A DNA stretch of 64,000 nt from Phycisphaerae bacterium (GCA_026004655.1 BPJO01000003.1:1-64000); one strand, 5' to 3'; shown: positions 16,092 to 26,470, counted from the first letter of the stretch. Translations and numbers: made by a program. Notes: generated by a model not told the origin, from the letters alone.

Positions 16092-17801
16092 TCACATCTG
16101 TTCGGGGTGTTGGATGCCCAGAAGGTCCAGTCCCAAAGCCAGTGTTTTGGCGGTCAGATGGCAGAGGACGAGTCGGGACGATCGTGTCGGTTCTTCGCTT
16201 TTGAGTACCGGACAATGTTCATAGAAATGGCTGAATGATGTTGCCAGGTCGTAAAGATAGCTGCACAGAAAATGCGGTTTTAGCTCGCGGGCGACTTGAT
16301 CGAGAGCCTCACCAAGGCGCAGCAGATGTTTGGCTAGTTTGATTTCTTGGGGAGACTGAAGATGCAACGCCTGAGCTGAAGACGCGCCACTGGTTTGGGC
16401 TTTACGGAAAATCGCACAAATACGGGCATGGGCGTATTGGAGATAGGGGGCGCTGTTCCCGTTCAGGGCTAGGGCCTGATCCCAGTCAAAGACGTAATCG
16501 CTGGTGCGGTCTTTGGACAGGTCCGAATATTTCACCGCTCCGATCCCGACGGCTTGGGCTACTTCTCGTTTATGGGTTTCAGGAAGATCGGGATTTTTTT
16601 CCGCCACCAGAGGGTAAGCACGCTCTTCCGCTTCATCGAGAAGGTCTTTGAGTTTGACGGTATCTCCGGAACGGGTTTTAAACGGTTTGTTGTCCTTACC
16701 CAGAATCGTTCCAAAAGGGGCATGCTCCAACGAAACACGCTCGGCCCATCCGGCCTGTTTGGCGACACGAAACACCTGAGAAAAATGCTGGCTTTGACGG
16801 GAATCTGTGAAATAAATGATCCGGTTGGCCTGCAACTCGTTGACCCGGTATCGGATGGCAGCTAGGTCGGTGGTCCCGTACAGGAAACCACCACCAGATT
16901 TTTCGATGATCAAGGGGGGTTTGTCCGGTCCGTCCACAAACACCCCGATCGCTCCCTCGGATTCGACGGCCAGCCCCCGTTGCTTCAGGTCATCTACGAC
17001 CGATCGAAGCATGGGGTTGTAGAACGATTCCCCCCGTTCGTGTTCTTGTGTCAATAAGACCTGTAACCGCTGGTAAATAGGCTGGAAGTGGGACCGTGTG
17101 GCTTGGACGATCGACTTCCAGACCAGAATGACGTCCGGGTCGCCACTTTGGAGTTTGACGACCATTTGTCGGGCCTGGTTCTGAAACTCGGCGTCTTCAT
17201 CAAAACGCTTTTTAGCTTGTCGGTAAAACTGTTCGAGGTCTGAAAGGCTTTCATCCGCGGAACCACCCGGATGCGATTTCAGATAGGCAATGAGCATGCC
17301 GAACTGAGTTCCCCAGTCTCCTAAGTGATTTTGTCGTATGACTTTATCTCCCAAAAACTCCAGTACCCTTGAGACGGCATCCCCGATGATGGTGCTTCGT
17401 AGATGCCCGACATGCATTTCCTTGGCGATGTTCGGTCCCGAATAATCAACCACCACCGTCTCCGGCGAAGATTTGGGCTCGATCCCCAGCCTTGGATCGT
17501 TCACCACAGACCGTAAATACGATTCCACCCATTGGGGGGACAGAAAAATATTAATAAACCCGGGTCCGGCGATCTCCAGACGATCGATCCATCCTTCTGT
17601 CCGGACGGAACCGACGATTTTCTCAGCCACTTCACGGGGTTTGAGCTTCAACTGCTTTGCCAGCACCATGGCAGCGTTGCACTGATAATCGCCAAATTTT
17701 TCCTGGGTTGCAGGAACCAAAAGGGGGTCGGCGTCCGTATTTAAAGTATTCCGGATCGCGTTTTGAAACGTGGTACGAAGTTGAGAAAGAATCGTTGGCA
17801 T
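16092..17801 (-). CDS. argS: Arginyl-tRNA synthetase
   Basis: A class I aminoacyl-tRNA synthetase charging tRNA-Arg. The 569-residue product has the N-terminal additional domain (residues 1-90, MPTILSQLRTTFQNAIRN), the HIGH-type motif HVGH at 130-133 in GPNIAKEMHVGHLRST, and a KMSKS-like region (KTRSGDTVKLKDLLDEA). The C-terminal anticodon-binding DALR domain ends GIQHPEQM. Length is normal and the frame unbroken. It is divergent from the processing-protease gene, with 107 bp between start codons. Confidence 0.96.
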   Translation of the reverse strand: MPTILSQLRTTFQNAIRNTLNTDADPLLVPATQEKFGDYQCNAAMVLAKQLKLKPREVAEKIVGSVRTEGWIDRLEIAGPGFINIFLSPQWVESYLRSVVNDPRLGIEPKSSPETVVVDYSGPNIAKEMHVGHLRSTIIGDAVSRVLEFLGDKVIRQNHLGDWGTQFGMLIAYLKSHPGGSADESLSDLEQFYRQAKKRFDEDAEFQNQARQMVVKLQSGDPDVILVWKSIVQATRSHFQPIYQRLQVLLTQEHERGESFYNPMLRSVVDDLKQRGLAVESEGAIGVFVDGPDKPPLIIEKSGGGFLYGTTDLAAIRYRVNELQANRIIYFTDSRQSQHFSQVFRVAKQAGWAERVSLEHAPFGTILGKDNKPFKTRSGDTVKLKDLLDEAEERAYPLVAEKNPDLPETHKREVAQAVGIGAVKYSDLSKDRTSDYVFDWDQALALNGNSAPYLQYAHARICAIFRKAQTSGASSAQALHLQSPQEIKLAKHLLRLGEALDQVARELKPHFLCSYLYDLATSFSHFYEHCPVLKSEEPTRSSRLVLCHLTAKTLALGLDLLGIQHPEQM

Positions 17802-17908
17802 GACAAATATGCTTGGAGTCGGGAATCCGGAATGCTAGCATCAAATATGGAATCGGCCAATGGCAGGACCACAGTTTGTCCGCCGAACGGGTTTTAGGAA
17901 GTCGTCAT

Positions 17909-20092
17909 ATGAGAAATCGGATCAGTTTTTTCGTCGCGATCAGTTTGTGCCTTTTCTTTGTGTCCAACCTTCGGGCCAACCCGACCACGATGCCCAGTTC
18001 GGTTCTGCAAGCCATCCAGGAGGGAAACTGGTCGGTTATCCCGCAGAAGCTCAAGTTGCAATACGCTTCGATGGTTTCTGAACCCGACCAGACACGGGTC
18101 ACGGAATGGATCAATGATTATCGAACTCGGGAGGAGAAGTTTCGGTCCGACCGGCTGAGGAGCTTTGAAAATGCGGTTCGCGATACCCGGATTCTTCGTG
18201 ACGGGGGGTATATCGATCTGGCCATGGATGGATTGGCCGATTGTTACACACTTGCAATTGACAAAATGACATTTGTCAGAGAACCGTGGGTGGTCTCTCT
18301 CAAAAAGGCTGCTTTGGAAGTGGCGAAAGAATCTGAATCCGAGGGGGATTGGCTTAAAGCACGTCGTATCTATAGTAATCTCAGTACCCTTGAACCGACC
18401 GAATCTCGGTGGACCAAAGCCATGGAAGACACCGTGCGTCGGATTCGCATTCTGACCCGATACGTACCGGAAAGCTTTGCAGGTACCCTTCAAAAGGAAA
18501 TCGAATACCGAAAGGCCGCCCGAAAATATTTGATCGCAGCCACACAGCCCAGCGTCGTTCCTACCACTCAGCAAGCCGAAGAGAAGGTCGAAACCGAGGA
18601 ACAGTTGGCAGCCAGTCTTAAAAGTGACTGGCAGCAGGAACTAGCCGGGATCCGGATGGAAATGCTTAAAGAAGCATTGGAAGACGCCCGGACCCATTAT
18701 TACAAAGATTATGATTATTCGGTGACGCTCGGAGGGGGGCTGCGTGCACTGAAAACCTTCGTGACCACCCCGAGGTTGGAAAAAGCCTTTCCTGGTCTTG
18801 CCGATCCCGTTAAACGAAATGCGTTTGTCGCCTCTCTGGATCGGGCTTTGGAGGATCTGAAAAACCGCAGTGATGATCAAAAAATCGTAGAAACGATTTT
18901 GACACGGATCGCAGCCGAGAACGTGGTGCTTCTGCAAATTCCCGAACCGGTCTTGGTCAACGAGTTTGCCGACGGGGCGTTTGCTTCTCTGGATCCGTTC
19001 AGTTCCATGATTTGGCCTTTTGACATGGAAGAGTTCCGTACCAGTACGCAGGGAGAGTTTAGTGGGGTCGGAATCCAGATTCAGGAAGTGGACGGGTATA
19101 TCAAAGTCATCAGCCCACTTGAAGACAGCCCTGCTCTCAAAGCCGGGATCCGTGCAGGGGATATCATCACCGCGATCAACGGCAAAAGCGCCAAGGGAAT
19201 AACCACCCTCCAGGCCAAACGTCAGATCGTCGGCGAAACAGGGACTTTTGTCACGTTGACGATCAAAAGTCTGGACGACACGGTGAAAGATTACACCCTT
19301 CAAAGGTCTATCATTCGTGTTGCTAGCATCAAGGGATGGAAACACCTTCCTGGTGGGGGGTGGGACTATATGCTCGACCCGGAAGAAAAAATCGGTTACG
19401 TCCGGTTAACCAATTTCACCCGCGAGTCCAGCCGGGAGTTGAATAATGCGATTGATATCCTGAAAGACCAGGGCGCGCGAGCGTTAATTCTGGATCTTCG
19501 TTCCAATCCCGGGGGTTTGCTCACGGCTGCGACCGAAGTGGCAGACAAGTTTTTGACCCAAGGGGATATTGTTTCGACACGATCCATGAGGGATTTGATC
19601 AATTCACCGGCTATTCGCGCGCGGGAAACGCCCGACGATGTCAAGCTGCCCATGGTTGTGTTAGTCAATCAGTACTCCGCCTCGGCCAGTGAGATCGTTT
19701 CCGGAGCGTTGCGGGACCTGAAACGGGCTACGATCATCGGTGAAAGAACCTTCGGAAAGGGCAGTGTTCAGATGCTGTTTCCCCTAGACCGTCAACAAGC
19801 TCTTCTCAAGCTCACCACCAGTCACTATTACCTGCCCGGTGGAACGTGCATTCATCGCGAGGAAAATGCCGCCCAATGGGGTGTGGACCCGGATCTGAAG
19901 GTCGAAATCACCCCGGAACAGATGCGCAAAGTGATCGACGCCCGTACTGAGCTGGACATCCTTCGGGACAAGGCTCCGGACGACCTCCGGGCCGAGGAAA
20001 AGACCGCTAAGGATCTGCTCGATGCGGACCTGCAGTTGTCGGCAGCACTGTTTGTTCTAAGACTTCAACTCGCGGGTGTTCCGACCACCTGA
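17909..20092 (+). CDS. C-terminal processing peptidase (S41 family) with PDZ domain
   Basis: From the ATG at 17909, preceded by TTAGGAAG, the 727-residue product starts with signal peptide MRNRISFFVAISLCLFFVSNLRA, so it acts in the periplasm or at the membrane. An N-terminal helical region of about 350 residues has no recognised family. A PDZ domain follows near residues 380-460 (GVGIQIQEVDGYIKVISP, AGDIITAINGKSAKG). The S41 catalytic core has LILDLRSNPGG, the nucleophile Ser in YSASASE (589-595) and the general-base Lys617 in TFGKGSVQ, so the Ser-Lys dyad is intact. Such proteases trim C-termini of exported proteins. The long N-terminal region is larger than in typical CtpA proteins. Confidence 0.9.
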   Translation: MRNRISFFVAISLCLFFVSNLRANPTTMPSSVLQAIQEGNWSVIPQKLKLQYASMVSEPDQTRVTEWINDYRTREEKFRSDRLRSFENAVRDTRILRDGGYIDLAMDGLADCYTLAIDKMTFVREPWVVSLKKAALEVAKESESEGDWLKARRIYSNLSTLEPTESRWTKAMEDTVRRIRILTRYVPESFAGTLQKEIEYRKAARKYLIAATQPSVVPTTQQAEEKVETEEQLAASLKSDWQQELAGIRMEMLKEALEDARTHYYKDYDYSVTLGGGLRALKTFVTTPRLEKAFPGLADPVKRNAFVASLDRALEDLKNRSDDQKIVETILTRIAAENVVLLQIPEPVLVNEFADGAFASLDPFSSMIWPFDMEEFRTSTQGEFSGVGIQIQEVDGYIKVISPLEDSPALKAGIRAGDIITAINGKSAKGITTLQAKRQIVGETGTFVTLTIKSLDDTVKDYTLQRSIIRVASIKGWKHLPGGGWDYMLDPEEKIGYVRLTNFTRESSRELNNAIDILKDQGARALILDLRSNPGGLLTAATEVADKFLTQGDIVSTRSMRDLINSPAIRARETPDDVKLPMVVLVNQYSASASEIVSGALRDLKRATIIGERTFGKGSVQMLFPLDRQQALLKLTTSHYYLPGGTCIHREENAAQWGVDPDLKVEITPEQMRKVIDARTELDILRDKAPDDLRAEEKTAKDLLDADLQLSAALFVLRLQLAGVPTT

Positions 20093-20154
20093 GATGCTCG
20101 TGACATACCCCCGGTCACTTGCTCTAGCAGGTGTATTGACGATATTGATCGGTC

Positions 20155-21573
20155 ATGCATGTTCTTTACGTTCATCAGAACTTTCCTGCCCAGTTCGGGC
20201 ACATCGCTCGTCATCTGGTGCAAAAGTTAAACTGGAAATGCACATTCGTATCAGAAGTGGCCGGGGGAACGACCGACGGGATCGAGCGTGTTCAATACAA
20301 ACTGACCGGCGGGGCCACTCGTCACAATCACTTCTGCTCGCGAACTTTTGAGAACTGTATCTGGCACTGTCACGGTGTTTATGAAGCCCTGATCCAGCGA
20401 CCGGACCTGAGACCCGACCTGATCGTGGGTCATAGCGGGTTCGGTTCAACGTTGTTTCTAAGAGAGCTTTACCCGGACGTGCCGGTGGTCAATTTTTTCG
20501 AGTATTACTACCGTTCGCATGACCCCGACAGCGACATGGATTTCCGTAAGGATCTGGGTTGGAAGATCCCTCAGATCAAGTATCTGAGAAGCCGAAGCCG
20601 AAATGCCATGATCCTGTTGGACCTACAGAACTGCCAGCAGGGATATACGCCGACGCGATTTCAAAAATCGCGTTTTCCGATCGAGTACGACTCGAAAATT
20701 AGAGTGATTTTCGACGGCGTTGACCGGTCCGTTTATCACGGTTACGAGGAATCGCTTCGTCCACCGGTCTCCCAGCGAGGCCTACGGACGATTGCGGGTG
20801 TCCGGGTTCCCGCTGACGTCCGAGTGGTGACTTATGTCTCGCGCGGGTTTGAGTCGATGCGTGGGTTCGATGTTTTCATGAAAGCCGCCAAAATTATCTG
20901 TGAACGAATGCCCAATGTCCTGTTTCTAGTGGTCGGGACCGATCGAATCGCTTACGGCGGAGATGAGGCTTACACGGGCGGAAAAACATTCAAACAATGG
21001 GTGCTTGACCAGGATCATTACGACTTAGAACGCATCCGGTTCGTTGGTCGTCTTCCGATGGATGAGTTGGCGCGGACATTGGCGAGTACGGATTTGCACA
21101 TTTATCTGACTGTCCCGTTTGTTCTGAGCTGGTCGATGATGGATGCCATGAGCTGCGGAGCCGTGGTGCTCGGATCGGATACGTCTCCGGTCAGAGAAAT
21201 GATCCGAGACGGACACAATGGGTTGCTGGTTGATTTTTTTAATCCACAAGCTATTGCGGATAAAGCCTGTGAAGTGTTGATCGATCCTGATTCGTTTCGA
21301 CCGCTGGGTCGTTTTGCTGAACAGACGATCATGGAAAACTACTCTTTGGAAGCGGTATTGCCTCAGATGCTGCAACTTTATGAAGATGCCCTGAATACCA
21401 AAACAGGTCTTGAGCCCCCCCGTGATCAACCTGACGGTAGTCCCTCGATCGAGACGAAGCGATCCAACTCCCGGTCTGTCCCAAAGATAAGTTCAACGGT
21501 ATCCGGGGTTAAACCAACAGACATTTTGACCGGAAAAGCGCCCCCGAAGGGTTGGTCGCCTTTCCGCGGATAG
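20155..21573 (+). CDS. Family 4-type glycosyltransferase
   Basis: A 472-residue GT-B glycosyltransferase. The N-terminal half begins MHVLYVHQNFPAQFGHIARH and has DLIVGHSGFGSTLFL. The C-terminal GT4 donor-binding half contains VTYVSRGFESMRGFDVFM, RIRFVGRLPMDELA and the segment SWSMMDAMSCGAVVLGSD, with the EAMACG-like motif and a downstream Asp in place of the usual Glu. The last 70 residues are Pro/Ser-rich and look disordered. The acceptor is unknown; a role in surface polysaccharide is an inference. It lies 62 bp after the peptidase gene on the same strand. No other cell-surface sugar genes are next to it. Confidence 0.82.
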   Translation: MHVLYVHQNFPAQFGHIARHLVQKLNWKCTFVSEVAGGTTDGIERVQYKLTGGATRHNHFCSRTFENCIWHCHGVYEALIQRPDLRPDLIVGHSGFGSTLFLRELYPDVPVVNFFEYYYRSHDPDSDMDFRKDLGWKIPQIKYLRSRSRNAMILLDLQNCQQGYTPTRFQKSRFPIEYDSKIRVIFDGVDRSVYHGYEESLRPPVSQRGLRTIAGVRVPADVRVVTYVSRGFESMRGFDVFMKAAKIICERMPNVLFLVVGTDRIAYGGDEAYTGGKTFKQWVLDQDHYDLERIRFVGRLPMDELARTLASTDLHIYLTVPFVLSWSMMDAMSCGAVVLGSDTSPVREMIRDGHNGLLVDFFNPQAIADKACEVLIDPDSFRPLGRFAEQTIMENYSLEAVLPQMLQLYEDALNTKTGLEPPRDQPDGSPSIETKRSNSRSVPKISSTVSGVKPTDILTGKAPPKGWSPFRG

Positions 21574-21597
21574 AAATGCTTCGGGACGCTTTTTTAT
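21532..21597 (+). terminator. Possible terminator after the glycosyltransferase gene
   Basis: AAAGCG-CCCCGAA near 21535 can pair with TTCGGG-CGCTTT near 21584-21595, which is followed by TTTTTAT. The loop is long (about 40 bases), partly inside the coding end, so the call is weak. Confidence 0.35.
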
Positions 21598-21686
21598 CGC
21601 GAAATCTTTCTGATCATCTTTTACAAATCGAGTTCAGCGAGTAGTTTACGACTGTGATCTGGAATCCGTTTCAAGACCCGCGTGCG

Positions 21687-22373
21687 ATGATCGTTCCTTC
21701 GATACTCTCAGCCGATTTTTCGCGACTCGCGGAAGATTGCGAGGATGTTCTGTCGGCTGGTGGGGATTTTCTTCATGTCGATGTCATGGACGGGCATCTG
21801 GTTCCCAACATTTCGTTTTCCGCACCGGTGTTTCGATGGTTGCATAAGGTTTTCCCGGATTTGTTTCTGGACGTGCATCTGATGATCGATGAACCGGTCC
21901 GTTATGCGCCGGACATGGTCCGGGCGGGGGCAAGCAATATCACTTTTCACGTCGAAGCCCCGGAAGTGGCTTCTGATCTGACGAGTGCGGTCCGGGAAAT
22001 CCGAAAACTGGGATGTCATGTGGGAGTCACCCTTAAACCCGGAACATCCGTGGATCGATTGTTTCCGGTTTTATCAGAAGTTGATCTGGTGTTGGTCATG
22101 AGTGTTGAACCGGGTTTCGGAGGACAATCATTCATGCCGGACCAACTTGAAAAAGTCAAAATCCTGCATCCGATGATGAAGGAGCATCAACGTATTGAAA
22201 TTGATGGGGGTATCGACATGCAAACCATAGGATCCTCTTATGCATCCGGTGTGGATTGGTTCGTGGCAGGAAGCAGCATTTTTGGGGCAAAAGACCGACA
22301 CCAAACGATCGTCGAAATGCGACAAAAAATTCGTGAATGGGCGAGTTTTCGTCAGAAACGATCCCACGAATGA
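21687..22373 (+). CDS. rpe: Ribulose-phosphate 3-epimerase
   Basis: Rpe interconverts ribulose 5-phosphate and xylulose 5-phosphate in the pentose phosphate or Calvin pathway. The TIM-barrel product has the conserved N-terminus MIVPSILSADFSRLAED, the metal site HVDVMDGHLVPN with VHLMI, the acid pair region LVMSVEPGFGGQ, and the C-terminal EIDGGI and VAGSSIFG phosphate-binding turns. The ATG at 21687 gives 228 residues, the family length. A GTG at 21654 would add 11 residues. It seems to be transcribed alone or with the glycosyltransferase upstream. Confidence 0.95.
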   Translation: MIVPSILSADFSRLAEDCEDVLSAGGDFLHVDVMDGHLVPNISFSAPVFRWLHKVFPDLFLDVHLMIDEPVRYAPDMVRAGASNITFHVEAPEVASDLTSAVREIRKLGCHVGVTLKPGTSVDRLFPVLSEVDLVLVMSVEPGFGGQSFMPDQLEKVKILHPMMKEHQRIEIDGGIDMQTIGSSYASGVDWFVAGSSIFGAKDRHQTIVEMRQKIREWASFRQKRSHE

Positions 22374-22397
22374 CCGATTAAATGAAAATATAATCGG
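22374..22397 (+). terminator. Hairpin at the end of rpe
   Basis: CCGATTA (22374-22380) pairs with TAATCGG (22391-22397), loop 10 bases, immediately after the rpe stop. There is no strong T tract, so termination is uncertain. Confidence 0.4.
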
Positions 22398-22453
22398 TTG
22401 AGACTAAGACCATGACATGCCTTGGTCCGCTGGGAACCGGGGGGTAAATAATC

Positions 22454-22481
22454 TTGCATAAAAAGACCGAAGTGATAACAC
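22454..22481 (+). promoter_or_regulatory. Candidate promoter for the Gfo/Idh/MocA gene
   Basis: TTGCAT (22454-22459) and TAACAC (22476-22481), spacer 16 bases, upstream of the gene starting at 22532. A GAAGGAG Shine-Dalgarno sequence follows at about 22514-22520. Confidence 0.35.
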
Positions 22482-22531
22482 TATTGCGAGACAACCTTTA
22501 CGCCCGCCACAGCGAAGGAGTTTAGTCATTC

Positions 22532-23770
22532 ATGAAGAAAAAAATCCGTATTGGCGTGATCGGCTTCGGTCGAATGGGACGGGGGTTTGTTTCTGTCATG
22601 CAGATGGACGATCGGTACGAGATCGTTTGGATCTGCGATGCACATCGAGAAACACGAGAACTGGCATCAAAAACAGTTCCTACAGCACGGATTACGGGAG
22701 ATGCTGATCAAGTTCTGAACGATCCATCTCTGGACGCGGTGGGACTTTTCACGCTAGCTGACGCAAGACCTGCCCAGATTCAGCAGGCACTTGGTAAGGG
22801 ATTGCACATTCTGGCAGAAAAACCGATCGCTGCCGATACGGAAACTGAATGGGAACTTGTCCGCGCGATTGAAAAATCGGGTTTGATCGTCGGGGTCAAT
22901 TTGTTCAATCGCAACGCTTGGTATCACAAGGAGATGCAGGCATTTATCGCGGAAGGAGAGATCGGCGAGCTCGCGATCATCCGGGTCTGTCACATGACTC
23001 CCGGACACATGCCGACCGAGGGTCATGCCCCGGAAGGCCCCCCGTTCCACGATTGTGGTATGCATTACGTCGATGTCGCCCGCTGGTACGCCAAAAGCGA
23101 ATATAAAACCTGGCATGCTCAGGGGATACGAATGTGGAATTATTCCGAACCGTGGTGGGTACAATGCCACGGGACGTTTGAAAATGGGGTGATTTTTGAC
23201 ATCACCCAAGGGTTTGTGTACGGGCACTTGGCGAAGGAGAAAACCCACAATTGTTACGTCGATGTGATTGGTACCAAGGGCATTGTCAGGATGCGACATG
23301 ACTTTAAGGACGCCACCATCGAGATGCACGGCGTCAACACCACGACCCGCAAGACTGCTTTGTTCAACGACAAAAAACTCGACGTCATGTGCGATATATT
23401 TGCCCGATCGGTCCTGTCAGGAAAGAATCTGGGACTTCCCACCGCTCGGGACAGTGCTATCGCGAGTGAGGTGAGTTGGGCGATGCTCCGGGATGCAATG
23501 GCGAACAATCCCCCTTCGATCGGGACCCAAAGAGAAATGCAACAAATCCTAGCACACCGACGTACACTCCGAAGCGGATTTGGTCTTCCGGTCCGTCCGA
23601 CCGATGCGCCTCGTCAACCGTCCCCGGTCGGTCAACCAGAAATCGCTTGCGGGGAAGATCTCTGCGGATTGTGCGAACGACTCCAGGCCGAGAAAAAACA
23701 ACGTTCGCAACAGAGTTTGAACGTTCAGGATCGGCTGGTCGAACACCCCGACGGTCCGACCGGATTGTAA
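22532..23770 (+). CDS. Gfo/Idh/MocA family oxidoreductase
   Basis: A 412-residue NAD(P)-dependent dehydrogenase-like protein. Residues 5-125 are the Rossmann domain (RIGVIGFGRMGRGFVSVM, then GLHILAEKPIAAD with the EKP motif). The C-terminal substrate domain contains HDCGMHYVDVARWY, carrying the conserved catalytic-region Asp and His. These enzymes act on sugars, inositols or similar polyols; the substrate here is unknown. The last 50 residues are an added tail with ACGEDLCGLC (C-x4-C-x2-C) that most family members lack and that could bind a metal. There is no Tat or Sec signal, so it is cytoplasmic. Confidence 0.85.
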   Translation: MKKKIRIGVIGFGRMGRGFVSVMQMDDRYEIVWICDAHRETRELASKTVPTARITGDADQVLNDPSLDAVGLFTLADARPAQIQQALGKGLHILAEKPIAADTETEWELVRAIEKSGLIVGVNLFNRNAWYHKEMQAFIAEGEIGELAIIRVCHMTPGHMPTEGHAPEGPPFHDCGMHYVDVARWYAKSEYKTWHAQGIRMWNYSEPWWVQCHGTFENGVIFDITQGFVYGHLAKEKTHNCYVDVIGTKGIVRMRHDFKDATIEMHGVNTTTRKTALFNDKKLDVMCDIFARSVLSGKNLGLPTARDSAIASEVSWAMLRDAMANNPPSIGTQREMQQILAHRRTLRSGFGLPVRPTDAPRQPSPVGQPEIACGEDLCGLCERLQAEKKQRSQQSLNVQDRLVEHPDGPTGL

Positions 23771-23788
23771 AGGCGTGCCAAACTAAGA

Positions 23789-24529
23789 TCAGACGGGGTC
23801 TTTGATCTGATCCCGTTGTTGAGCGTATTCCCGGGCATGTCGGACAAGGTGTTGAAATAACTTGAGCTGAGTCGGTTCGTCGTACTGCCTTTCCGGATGC
23901 CATTGCACGCCGAAAAAGCAAGGGAAGGTCGGATCTTCGATCCCTTCAATTAATCCGTCCGGTGACAAGGCTGTCTGAATCAGACCCCGACCTAGCTCAC
24001 GAACGGCCTGCTTGTGAGAGGTATTGACGGACACCTCTGGTTCGCCCAAAATTTCTCTAAGTTGTGTGTTAGAAAAGACTTGTACCGAATGGCGTCTGGA
24101 CCAGTCTCCCATTAACCGGTGTTCGATCTTGCAGGGGGTTTCTCGATCGGGGAGGAACTGGATTAATGACCCACCACGATAAACATTGATCATCTGCATT
24201 CCCAGGCAAATCCCGAAGACGGGCATTCGTTTTTGTTCGGCTTGGCTAAGCAATTGCATGTCCCATGACTGTCGGGCAGGATCAATCGGTTTGGCGTTGG
24301 GGTGATACGGTTCTCCCCAAACGGACGGATCCAGGTCATCACCGCCGGAAAGAATCAAACCGTCCAGATGATCCAGATAGTCCCCGACGTCTTCGTTCGA
24401 ATGATGGAAGGGAATCATCCAAGGCAATCCCCCAGCCTGTCGGACGGCTTGGGCATAAGTAAACGGAAGCATGTAATGAGGTTTGCCCGTCACATAATCG
24501 ACGGTTAACCCGATTCGCGGACGAGTCAT
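23789..24529 (-). CDS. Gamma-glutamyl-gamma-aminobutyrate hydrolase-like class I amidotransferase
   Basis: From MTRPRIGLTVDYVTG at 24529 the product has 246 residues. It has the triad segments of PuuD-like peptidase C26 proteins: FGICLGMQMINV with the nucleophile Cys and FFGVQWHPER with His and Glu. The stretch GLILSGGDDLDPSVWGE is also typical. Such enzymes hydrolyse gamma-glutamyl amides of GABA or related polyamine products. Without pathway neighbours the true substrate is open. It converges with the Gfo/Idh/MocA gene (18 bp between stops) and lies downstream of typA on the same strand. Confidence 0.85.
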   Translation of the reverse strand: MTRPRIGLTVDYVTGKPHYMLPFTYAQAVRQAGGLPWMIPFHHSNEDVGDYLDHLDGLILSGGDDLDPSVWGEPYHPNAKPIDPARQSWDMQLLSQAEQKRMPVFGICLGMQMINVYRGGSLIQFLPDRETPCKIEHRLMGDWSRRHSVQVFSNTQLREILGEPEVSVNTSHKQAVRELGRGLIQTALSPDGLIEGIEDPTFPCFFGVQWHPERQYDEPTQLKLFQHLVRHAREYAQQRDQIKDPV

Positions 24530-24615
24530 ACACCATTCTCCAACCCAGTCATGTGTGGTGCGTCGGTTGTTCGTGGGTTTACTCCAGAAGGATATGAGGA
24601 GCAACGGTCTGATGT

Positions 24616-26470
24616 CTATTCGATGGTTTCAACAGGTTTTTTCTTTCCGGCCCGTTTTCGCTCATTTTCGGTCAGATGGATTTTTCTCAGTCGAATACTT
24701 CCGGGGGTGCATTCGACCAATTCATCTTCTTCGATGTATTCCAGAGCTGCTTCGAGGGTCATTTTCCGGGCTGGTTTGAGAATGATATTTTCGTCGCTAG
24801 CGGTGGTGCGCATGTTAGTGAGCTTTTTGGTCGTGGTGGGATTGACGACCATGTCATTATCTCGTGCATTTTCGGCGACAATTTGCCCTTCATAGACCTC
24901 GTCACCGGGTTCTACGAACATGACGCCTCGTTCTTGGAGATTATTCAGGGCGTAGGCATTGACCTTCCCGGTGACCATGCTAACCATCACGCCGTTGGCA
25001 CGTCCGGGGACTTCACCACGGGCAGGGGCGTATTCGTGAAAGTTATGATGCATGACCGCCTGTCCCTGGGTGGCAGTGAGCATGCGTGTTCGCAGACCGA
25101 TCAATCCCCGGGCCGGGATCGTGAACTCCAGGTGCACCTGTCCGTTGCGGTTATCCATTCGGACAAGTTCTCCCTTGCGGTTACCCACGAGTTCCATCAC
25201 GCCGCCCATGTTCTTTTCGGGTACATCGACAACAAGGTATTCGATCGGTTCTTCCAGCACACCTTCGTTGTTCTTTCGCATGATTACCTGGGGTTTCCCG
25301 ATGGATAGTTCGTATCCTTCCCGTCGCATGTTTTCGATCAGAATTCCCAGGTGCAGAAGACCCCGTCCCGAGACTTTGAAGGCATCTTTGTTCTCGGTTT
25401 CTTCCACCTTCAACGCGACGTTGGATTCAAGTTCTTTGAAAAGACGCTCTCGCAGGTTTCGGGAAGTGACGTATTTGCCCTCCCGACCTGCAAAAGGAGA
25501 GTCGTTCACGCTGAACAACATCGTGAGAGTGGGAGGTTCAATTTCCTGTGCCTGTAGGGGTTGGGGGGTTCTGGAAATCGCAGACCGTATCCCCGATATC
25601 GACCGTTTCCAGACCGATCAATGCCACGATATCCCCGGCCTCGGCGGAGTCGACATTCTTTCTGCCGAATCCATCAAAGACCTGAACTTGCTGGAGCCTG
25701 GATTTTACCAGTTCGCCGCCCCGTTTGGCGACGGTTACCTGGGATCCGGATTTTATCCTCCCGTTATAAATCCGTCCGACACCGATCCGTCCGACATATT
25801 CATTATATTGGATGTTGGTAATCTGGACTTGAAGAGATCGGTCCGGATCCCCGTGAGGAGCGGGGACGTGTCTCAAAATCGCGTCGAAAACGGGTTTGAT
25901 ACTGGTGCCCGGTTGGTCCAGGTTCCAGGTGGCGATTCCGGACCGACCGGAAGCATAAATGACCGGGAAATCCAGCGTCTCGTCGTCGGCACCCAGTTCC
26001 ACGAACAGATCAAACACTTCATCCAAAACGGCGTTGGCACGGGCGTCTTGACGGTCGATTTTGTTGATGATCACGATCGGTCGGAGCTGATGCTGAAACG
26101 CCTTTTTGAGCACGAACCGCGTCTGGGGCATCGCGCCTTCGGCGGCATCGACGAGCAGGAAACACCCGTCGGCCATTCCCAGAACCCGTTCGACTTCACC
26201 TCCGAAATCCGCGTGGCCGGGCGTGTCTATTAGGTTGATCTTCGTGGTCGTCCCGGTGTCAGGATCCGTGTAGTTAATCGCCACATTCTTGGCCAGGATG
26301 GTAATCCCGCGCTCACGTTCCAGGGGGTTGGAGTCCAGCATCGTGTCCTGGACCTGGGATTCACGGAAATTACCGCTTTGTCTCAACAAAGCATCCACCA
26401 GCGTGGTTTTACCATGGTCTACGTGAGCGATGATGGCCACATTTCGAATATCGTTACGCACTTGATTCAT
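24616..26470 (-). CDS. typA: Ribosome-associated GTPase TypA/BipA, interrupted by one +1 indel
   Basis: TypA is an EF-G-like GTPase needed for 50S assembly and growth under stress or cold. The first part (starting [20 protein letters not shown] at 26470) has G1 [10 protein letters not shown], switch [19 protein letters not shown] and NKIDR. The second part, in another frame, has [20 protein letters not shown] and the TypA-specific C-terminal domain ([17 protein letters not shown]) with a basic tail. The break is at 25563-25568: six G on the plus strand where five keep the frame ([20 protein letters not shown]). Corrected length is 617 residues, normal for TypA. All motifs are present, so the break is likely a base-call error. 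Confidence 0.9.

Noticed and set aside
25052..26233. A long open frame opposite typA (about 390 codons).
   Set aside because: It is antisense to conserved GTPase motifs, and its composition (Arg/Ser/Pro-rich) is that of a shadow frame.
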